DNA of 15,415 nucleotides, taken from positions 1-15,415 of the forward strand of contig CAZVYN010000088.1 in the NCBI GenBank assembly GCA_964631125.1. Reading direction: 5' to 3'. The stretch comes from CAZVYN01 sp964631125 (GTDB lineage Bacteria; Eisenbacteria; RBG-16-71-46; CAIMUX01). Position numbers and translations under genes: made by a program. How positions within the stretch are numbered: the stretch's first letter is position 1; the number at the start of each line of letters is the position of its first letter. Below the pieces are notes generated by a model, which made no database searches, had not been told where the DNA came from, and saw nothing but the letters and a program-made list of their open reading frames with translations. Below, piece after piece: positions 10,278-15,415 of this stretch.

Positions 10278-10298
10278 CCGCCCGCTCTTCCGATCGAT

Positions 10299-10460
10299 CT
10301 ACCGATAGCGAGCCTTGATCTCCCCCCAGCTCCGCTCTTCCGCCGGAGTCCCCACGCCGCAAGGCGACCCGTCACATGACGTCCCGTCCCCCTTGAACTC
10401 ACCCCCGCGCAGACCACAGTTCAACGCCGTCGTGATCACGCACTCATTCCCCGCCAGACA
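10299..10460 (-). pseudogene. C-terminal remnant of an exported Cys-motif protein, cut by the IS
   Basis: The minus strand encodes CLAGNECVITTALNCGLRGG followed by EFKGDGTSCDGSPCGVGTPA and a terminal SWGEIKARYR before a TAG. This is the Cys-patterned tail (C..G.C..TT...C...GG.F.GDGT.C...PC) that I recognise from secreted proteins of Eisenbacteria/Planctomycetes-like genomes, where it usually starts GACC. Its first codon here, TGT at 10460-10458, abuts the left inverted repeat of the IS; beyond it the frame reads a few IS-encoded residues and stops at 10478. The 5' part of the gene is not found on the other side of the IS, so it was lost rather than simply split. Confidence 0.65.
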
Positions 10461-10497
10461 ACTGATCAGCGACAATTAGAACTCCCGTCGCATTGCC
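10461..10497 (+). repeat. Left terminal inverted repeat of the IS
   Basis: It begins ACTGATCAGCGACAA and pairs with 12121-12157 with 8 mismatches over 37 bp. Confidence 0.85.
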
Positions 10498-10575
10498 GCG
10501 CCCGGAACGTTACCGAGCGTGGGCCGTTGCCTCCTCTAGACTGCTACCGGCCGATCTAAGCGGCGGGGAGGTTCG

Positions 10576-12120
10576 ATGAAGATGCAGTTGAGCGTGAAGA
10601 GTCGTCGGGAGTTGATGAACTCGCTCGGAGAGAGGTATCGAGCAGGATCGAGGGATGCGAAGTGCCGCATCTTGGATGAGTTCGTGGCGATAACCGGCTA
10701 CCACCGCAAGCATGCGATCCGGTTGCTGCGGTTGCGGAGTGTGGCAGAGGTATCGACCGCTCGCGCTCGGCCACGTCACTATGGCGATGCGGTGGCGGAG
10801 GCGCTGGTGGTGCTGTGGGAGGCCTCGGCTCGGGTCTGCGGCAAGCGGCTCAAGGCTATCATTCCAACCCTTCTCGAGGCGCTGGAACGACATGGGCATC
10901 TGAGCCTCGACCAAGAGGTGAGGACGAAGTTGCTCTCAGCCAGCGCAGCGACCATAGATCGATTGCTCGTAACTCCCAGGAGCGTTGGCGCGCGTCGCCA
11001 GCGGCGGGGCTCGGGGAAGACGACGAGTATTCGACGCCGTGTCCCAGTTCGCACCTTCACCGACTGAAATGATCCTGTTCCTGGCTTTGTCGAAGCCGAT
11101 CTGGTATCCCACTCCGGCCCGAATGCGAGCGGCAGCTTCGCGCAAACGCTGACGGTCACGGACGTAGCGTCCGGATGGACCGAGTGTGTGGCGCTCCTCG
11201 TCCGAGACGGAGCACCGATAACGGAGGCGTTGACGAAGCTGCGAGAATCTCTGCCCTTCTCTCTGTGCGGGCTCGATACCGACAATGGAAGCGAGTTCCT
11301 GAACGAGGTCGTGGTCGCGTACTGCCGCGACCACGGCATCGAGTTCACGCGCTCGCGACCGTACCGAAAGAACGACCAGGCGTGGGTCGAACAGAAGAAC
11401 GGGTCCGTCGTGCGGCGCCTCGTGGGTTACCGTCGCCTCGAGGGCCTCGGGGCGGTCGCAGTCATGGCTCGACTCTATGAGGCGGCCAGACTCTTCGTGA
11501 ACTTCTTCCAGCCATCCTTCAAACTCGCATCCAAAGACAGAGTTGGGGCGCGTGTCACGAAGCGATACCACGTGCCTGCGACTCCGTGCGCTAGGCTCTT
11601 GGAGTCTGTTGCTGTCTCGGAGGACATCAAAGGGAAGCTGCGTACTGTCGCCGCCGCATTGGATCCGCTCCGGCTACTGCGTGAGATCAGGACGATGCAA
11701 CACCACCTGGCGGACCTCGCCACAGGCGCGGTTCCGGTCCTGCTGACAAACTGCGATCCGGAACTGGAGCGTTTTCTGGGGAGCCCGAGAACCGCCTGGC
11801 AGAAGGGTGAGGTGAGGCCCACTCATGCCGCCGCCGTCAGACCCCGCCGCGACTGGCGCACGCGCGTCGATCCGTTCGCAATGGCGTGGCCGCTGGTGCG
11901 TCGCTGGTTGGAGGAGGAGCCCGATCGGACCGCCAAGGAACTCTTTCAACGGCTCCAGCTCGATCAACCGAATTTCTTCCCAGACGGACGGCTTCGAACA
12001 CTTCAGCGACGCGTGCAGGAATGGCGCACGACAGAGGCCCGGCGGCTCATCCTCGCCGATCTTTCGGGTACAAGTGCTGCGCACGATTTCGCTGTCGGCG
12101 CGGGTAACATCGCTCTGTGA
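10576..12120 (+). pseudogene. DDE (integrase-core) IS transposase interrupted by a TGA codon
   Basis: A single frame of 515 codons starts ATG 10576 (GGGGAGG upstream) and is broken only by TGA at 11065-11067 (codon 164). Residues 1-160 hold the N-terminal region typical of this group (KCRILDEFVAITGYHRKHAIRLL, then CGKRLKAIIPTLLEALERHG). The catalytic core follows the stop: GFVEADLVSHSG (D175), GLDTDNGSEF (D236) and DQAWVEQKNG (E272), with 35 residues between the last two, as in DDE integrase folds. The C-terminal region ends just before the right inverted repeat. Related proteins read FxDWxDPxPGF at the break, so the TGA replaces a Trp codon TGG by one base change. The product would lack all catalytic residues, so the element is probably not autonomous. 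Confidence 0.85.
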
Positions 12121-12157
12121 GGCAACACGACGGGAAAAGTAGTTGTCGCTGGTCAGT
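12121..12157 (-). repeat. Right terminal inverted repeat of the IS
   Basis: Its reverse complement begins ACTGACCAGCGACAA and matches the left repeat at 29 of 37 positions. It starts immediately after the transposase stop codon. Confidence 0.85.
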
Positions 12158-12312
12158 GTTGGTTTCGTCACCCCCTTTCTATCACAGAAGGAGTTTTTAT
12201 TTCCCGCGGATTCAGCGGGGTTCGCGCACTTCGCCGCGCGATCCGCCGAGACGATCCGCGGCGATCACGTCAGACCCTTGCGAAATCCGGGCTCAATCAA
12301 GCGTGTGCGATG
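12158..12312. other. Spacer between the IS right end and the lipase gene end
   Basis: 155 bp with no gene. It contains CCCGC-ggattca-GCGGG next to a T-rich stretch, but the T run lies on the wrong side for a terminator on either strand. The missing 5' part of the truncated Cys-motif gene is not here. Confidence 0.5.
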
Positions 12313-12622
12313 CTATCGGAGCAGATTGAGTGTTCGCGTAATAGTCTGTCCATTCACGGACAGCTTGGCGAAGTAGACGCCCGAAAACAGGTGCTTGGCC
12401 GGCTCCCAGTCAAGCTGGTGAGCGCCGGCCGTCTGGATGCTTTCCGGAAGGATGCTGTCAACCTGTCGGCCGCTGACATCGAAGAGCCGGATAGTCACCG
12501 AACCAGTGGTCGGTGGCGAGTAGGCGAAGGTTGAGCGGGAGCGTGTCGGATTTGGCCTTGCCTGCGAAAGCGCAAGTCTCACCGGCGTCTCCTTGGTTCC
12601 TTCCTCCGATCGTCGGATGCGT
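12313..12622 (-). pseudogene. FlgD/Por-like C-terminal sorting domain of the lipase, in a shifted frame
   Basis: The minus strand encodes SEEGTKETPVRLALSQARPN and continues with FAYSPPTTGSVTIRLFDVSG, HQLDWEP and SGVYFAKLSVNGQTITRTLNL, ending LLR and a stop. The pattern L..A.PNP......F..PPT.G.V.I.LFDVSGR.V and SGVYF..L...G...TR is the FlgD-like/type IX-style C-terminal domain of secreted FCB-group proteins. It follows directly on the lipase ORF but one base out of frame (lipase frame codons end at positions 2 mod 3, this one at 1 mod 3). It surely belongs to the same ancestral gene, with a net +1 (or -2) change around 12590-12640. It has no start of its own. Confidence 0.8.
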
Positions 12623-14992
12623 GGCCGACCACCCCGGGCTCGTGAGATCGACGGCGGGCGAGCACACCGTCGGAGCTACCCAGCCGTCGAGCGGATCCGG
12701 ATCGGAGAACCCCTCCACGTACACCCGCCCGTCCCGGATGAACGCCAGCTCGTACCGACACCCGCTCGACCCGCACGCCGCCGGCGAGGACGAACTCCCC
12801 TCGGTTCCCGGAATTCGATGCGGCTCCCAGGTGTCGTTCGTCAACGGCATTTTGTAGTAGTAGATCCCCTCGTAGCCCGGCGCGCCCTCGGCCCAAATGA
12901 CACCGTAGGGATCCGGGAGGATTACACTCGAGCCCACTCCCGATGGAATGTCCCTCACGTCCTGCCACGTCAGCCCGTTGTCAATGTTCGAGGCTCGGAA
13001 CCTCACGTACCCATTCTCGATCCACGCCACGTACACCTGGATCTGGTCATCGTGCCCCCACGAGTGGGTTGTGATCGTCGGGTTACTGGCCGATCCCGAG
13101 CCGACGGAGACCGGTCGTTCGGGCTCCCATCCCGCGTTCCTTCGATTCCGAAGATGCCAGATGGTCCCGCCCGACTCGTACACCGCGTGATAGCTCGGCC
13201 CGACCCAGTCGGAGTCCACCGTGATCCTCCGCGCGTTCGATGCCCAAGTCGCGCCCGGGGAGCTGGTCACACGGTGTCCCTTGAGCCGGACCGTGCGCGT
13301 CGTGTCGTGTGACGCATAGAAGTCCCTCGGATTCTGTGTGTCCCCATCGTCCCAGTTCGCGAAGGTGTACGTGACGGGTGCTCCGTTGACCGTGACGTTC
13401 TTGGGCGGAATCGTGATCGGCGTGTTGCGCAGAATCGTCACCGGGAACGTCTCGGGGCTCGTCGTGCCCCCCTCCTGCAGCGTGTAGTTCACGTTGAGGT
13501 TGGACGTCCTGTTCAGCCAGCTCAAGATCTTGGAGCGGCTCGTCTGGCTGAGCTCGTGGTGCATGAGCGTGGTGTCCTGCACCGCGAAGTCGTCGAACTT
13601 CGAGCTCGTGTAGGAAATGATGTCCCCGCTCGTCTCGTCGAAGTCGACGCCCTGGAGATCCAGCGCCGACCACGTTGGGATGTAGGCCGGGTTGAAGATG
13701 ATCTCCAGTTCGTAAAAGACATGAAGAAAGGGATTGTTGAAGATGTCCCCGTAGCGGCGCATCGTGAGGTCCGACATCAGGCTGCCCGCGCCGCAGTCCA
13801 ACCGGACCGCCGGCACGTCCTCGATCAGGTTTTCGTTAATCCGCAGCGTCATCAGGTGTCGCCCGACCGATTCATAGCCCCATTTCGCCCCGAAGTTCCC
13901 GTTGCTGATGGCGCCGTTGAAGCTTCGATGCGGATATGCATTGGCATTGAGGGCGTCTAGTTCGTCGTAAAAACCATCATGGAATACGTGCTCCCGGTCG
14001 TAAGTGTTGTACCCCAGTATCTGCTTGGCGGCGACAGAATGGAGTGCCTGCTGCAGATGGCCGATCGCGCCCTCGTTCGGATCCTCCCCCGCGATCCAAT
14101 CCTGGAGGTCTGGGCTCGCGTGCGCCATCTGCTGCGGTGAATCGAACGACACGAAGAGGCCGACGTGGTGCGGGTCCCCGTCATTCTCCGATTCCGCCAA
14201 TGCGTATCGAGAGATCAACCCACCCATTGACAGGCCGAACAGCGCGATCTCGCTGTGGGGACAGATCTCGTGGATCTTCTCGAGGTCCCTCGACACCACG
14301 CCGGCATTGTCACGAATGTCCGCTCCTCCGTCGCTGAAGTTGAGGAAGAAGACCTCGAATCCGACCGGGTACACGTCGTCGTTGACCAGATCCCACACCA
14401 ACACGTAGTACCACTCGGGGAACTTGTAGTTCAGGGGGTCGAAGCCTTCCACGACCAGGATAGGGACCTTGTTCGTCGGATCCTCGTTCCGGACTTGGAT
14501 GAAGGCATCGTTCTCCGCCGTGGCGAAGACGCGTGGCGCGGGGAAGATGGTGACCGTCGAATAGGCCGTTCTCGTCTGCGGACTACCTTGGATGTCGATG
14601 AATCGGATCTCGAACCGAACCGTGTGCGTGGCACTGAGTCCCGCGGGTTCCGGATACGTATAGGAGGCGACCGCCTCCGGCGCAGAGGTTTCCAACTCCC
14701 AGGTGCCATCGTTGTTCATGTCGACCTTGACTTGCTGAACGAACCAGTTCGCGCTGATGTGCGCCCCGGTTCGTACGAGAAGCTTGAACAGGCGGAAGTC
14801 CGTATCGGAGTGGATGCCGATGGTGAAGTCATCCGGATCCGTACCTCCCAGCCAGAAGGCGTGGACCCCGCGGAGGTCGAAAGAGTCGTCTTGCACGAAC
14901 GGGCTCTGCGCCGCGGAGGGACCGGGGGCGCTAAGAACGAGAACCGCAACGAGCGATCCGAGAATCGGGGCAGCGAGCGTTCGGAGGTTCAT
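12458..14992 (-). CDS. Secreted lipase-like alpha/beta hydrolase with repeat and BNR-like regions (3' frameshifted)
   Basis: An 844-codon ORF. Residues 1-28 are a signal peptide (AAPILGSLVAVLVLSAPGPSAAQ). Residues about 35-155 are an Ig-like N-terminal part. Residues about 175-400 are an alpha/beta hydrolase of the lipase/PGAP1-like kind: PILVVEGFDPLNY, nucleophile elbow GLSMGG with Ser255 (codon at 14228-14230), then VSFDSPQQMA. Residues about 500-580 resemble a bacterial InlB-B-type repeat (NYTLQEGG, TFANWDDGD, RTVRLKG). Residues about 590-800 have BNR/sialidase-like strands (VYVAWIENGYVRFRASNIDNGLTWQDV). ATG 14992 has GGGAGGG at 14997-15003. The last about 50 codons are out-of-frame reading of the sorting domain encoded at 12313-12622, so the intact gene would be 12313-14992. 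The substrate is unknown; ester hydrolysis is inferred from the elbow. The upstream lipoprotein gene may be co-transcribed. Confidence 0.82.
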   Translation of the reverse strand: MNLRTLAAPILGSLVAVLVLSAPGPSAAQSPFVQDDSFDLRGVHAFWLGGTDPDDFTIGIHSDTDFRLFKLLVRTGAHISANWFVQQVKVDMNNDGTWELETSAPEAVASYTYPEPAGLSATHTVRFEIRFIDIQGSPQTRTAYSTVTIFPAPRVFATAENDAFIQVRNEDPTNKVPILVVEGFDPLNYKFPEWYYVLVWDLVNDDVYPVGFEVFFLNFSDGGADIRDNAGVVSRDLEKIHEICPHSEIALFGLSMGGLISRYALAESENDGDPHHVGLFVSFDSPQQMAHASPDLQDWIAGEDPNEGAIGHLQQALHSVAAKQILGYNTYDREHVFHDGFYDELDALNANAYPHRSFNGAISNGNFGAKWGYESVGRHLMTLRINENLIEDVPAVRLDCGAGSLMSDLTMRRYGDIFNNPFLHVFYELEIIFNPAYIPTWSALDLQGVDFDETSGDIISYTSSKFDDFAVQDTTLMHHELSQTSRSKILSWLNRTSNLNVNYTLQEGGTTSPETFPVTILRNTPITIPPKNVTVNGAPVTYTFANWDDGDTQNPRDFYASHDTTRTVRLKGHRVTSSPGATWASNARRITVDSDWVGPSYHAVYESGGTIWHLRNRRNAGWEPERPVSVGSGSASNPTITTHSWGHDDQIQVYVAWIENGYVRFRASNIDNGLTWQDVRDIPSGVGSSVILPDPYGVIWAEGAPGYEGIYYYKMPLTNDTWEPHRIPGTEGSSSSPAACGSSGCRYELAFIRDGRVYVEGFSDPDPLDGWVAPTVCSPAVDLTSPGWSATHPTIGGRNQGDAGETCAFAGKAKSDTLPLNLRLLATDHWFGDYPALRCQRPTG

Positions 14993-15050
14993 GGGGCCCT
15001 CCCACGGGTTGGAGTTGGATCCTACCGGTACCGGAATACGGACGTTCCCC

Positions 15051-15415
15051 TCACAAACGGATAACGAAGGTCACCACCTGCGCTGCGGACATTCCCCGAC
15101 CATCTCGCGCGAAACACTGGACCCACACAGTGTCCACGGGCACGTGAACGACCTCTGGAACTGGATAGAAGACCATGAAGCTCTCGCGAGTGTTGTAGAG
15201 CCAATGCTCGCCCTCCCTCGCATCCCGGATCCTCAAGCTCCCGTCGGTGATCCAGTCGTAGACCAGAGTGTCGCAGTCGGCATCCATAGCCTGGCAAACC
15301 ACGAGAATGGAATCGCTCGCGCTGGCGACCTCCGGGAACGCCACCAAAGAAAAGATCACGGGTCTGTGGTTCTGCGGAGACGTTGCGGGGTCGGCACAGG
15401 CGCCAAGGGCGAGGA
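15051..15415 (-). CDS. Putative lipoprotein with Ig-like fold, N terminus cut by window edge
   Basis: The frame is open through the right edge. Its first visible residues are LALGAC followed by ADPATSPQNHRP, a lipobox (L-G-A-C, Cys codon at 15396-15398) at the end of a signal peptide whose start lies outside the window. The remaining 115 or so residues read as a small beta-rich domain: PVIFSLVAFPEVASASDSIL, CQAMDADCDTLVYDWITDGS, HVPVDTVWVQCFARDGRG and QVVTFVIRL. This resembles PKD/Ig-like domains (DxDxDxLxYxW). It ends 58 bp before the lipase start on the same strand, so an operon is plausible. Function is unknown; it could be an accessory surface protein for the hydrolase (inference). Confidence 0.7.
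   Translation of the reverse strand, partial: LALGACADPATSPQNHRPVIFSLVAFPEVASASDSILVVCQAMDADCDTLVYDWITDGSLRIRDAREGEHWLYNTRESFMVFYPVPEVVHVPVDTVWVQCFARDGRGMSAAQVVTFVIRL

Larger units (their letters stand above)
10461..12157 (+). mobile_element. Insertion sequence with terminal inverted repeats and a DDE transposase (inactivated)
   Basis: A 1.7-kb element. The left end 10461-10497 and the reverse complement of the right end 12121-12157 match at 29 of 37 positions (both start ACTGA, share CAGCGACAA and TCCCGTCG). The transposase reads left to right and its TGA (12118-12120) directly adjoins the right repeat. I see no target-site duplication in the flanks, which fits an adjacent deletion or rearrangement. 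The transposase resembles the 'integrase catalytic domain' group filed under ISNCY/IS481-like elements; the exact family needs a database search. Confidence 0.85.

Noticed and set aside
11065..11067. TGA read as selenocysteine in the transposase
   Set aside because: Related transposases have Trp here and no SECIS-like hairpin is evident; a point mutation is simpler.
12190..12225. Rho-independent terminator for the lipase gene
   Set aside because: The stem CCCGC/GCGGG is only 5 bp, and on the minus strand it is followed by an A-rich run instead of T.

Overview
This is a GC-rich bacterial chromosomal window of mixed housekeeping and accessory content. Several traits point to a poorly cultured, probably FCB-like lineage such as Eisenbacteria or its relatives: secreted proteins ending in an FlgD/Por-like sorting domain, a Cys-motif protein tail ending in SWGEIKARYR, and fibronectin/PD40 lipoproteins. 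The assignment is inference from protein style. No rRNA, tRNA or CRISPR array was seen.

Layout. 1-1378 (+) is a two-gene unit: a SigZ-like ECF sigma factor with a Cys-rich tail, overlapping by ATGA an ArsI/CadI-type vicinal-cysteine dioxygenase for organoarsenical or metal resistance. 1397-2215 (-) is an ADP-ribosylglycohydrolase, convergent with it. 2319-5890 (+) holds lgt (lipoprotein maturation) and a long two-part U32 protein related to the RlhA/TrhP RNA-hydroxylation family. 5891-7103 has no gene I can support. 7116-7790 (+) is an exported Cys/Trp-rich protein with a C-terminal Hint (hedgehog/intein) domain, broken by one in-frame TAG. 7985-9541 (+) is a lipoprotein with two FN3-like domains and a TolB-like propeller. 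9585-9748 is a relic of a second U32 gene. 9825-10277 (+) is a MerC-like membrane protein.

10299-10460 (-) is the orphaned C-terminal tail of an exported Cys-motif protein, cut exactly at the left end of a 1.7-kb insertion sequence (10461-12157). The IS has matching 37-bp terminal inverted repeats and a DDE transposase killed by one TGA where Trp is expected. 12313-14992 (-) is a secreted lipase-like hydrolase whose sorting domain lies in a shifted frame, preceded at the window edge by a partial lipoprotein (15051-15415, -).

Themes. Metal/metalloid defence appears twice (sigma-ArsI and MerC). Surface and secreted proteins dominate the right half, and Lgt would lipidate the two lipoproteins seen here. 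Two sequence-level patterns recur: short in-frame tandem repeats of 9-15 bp inside otherwise conserved genes, and gene decay (two nonsense codons, one frameshift, two relics) concentrated in the right half around the IS.
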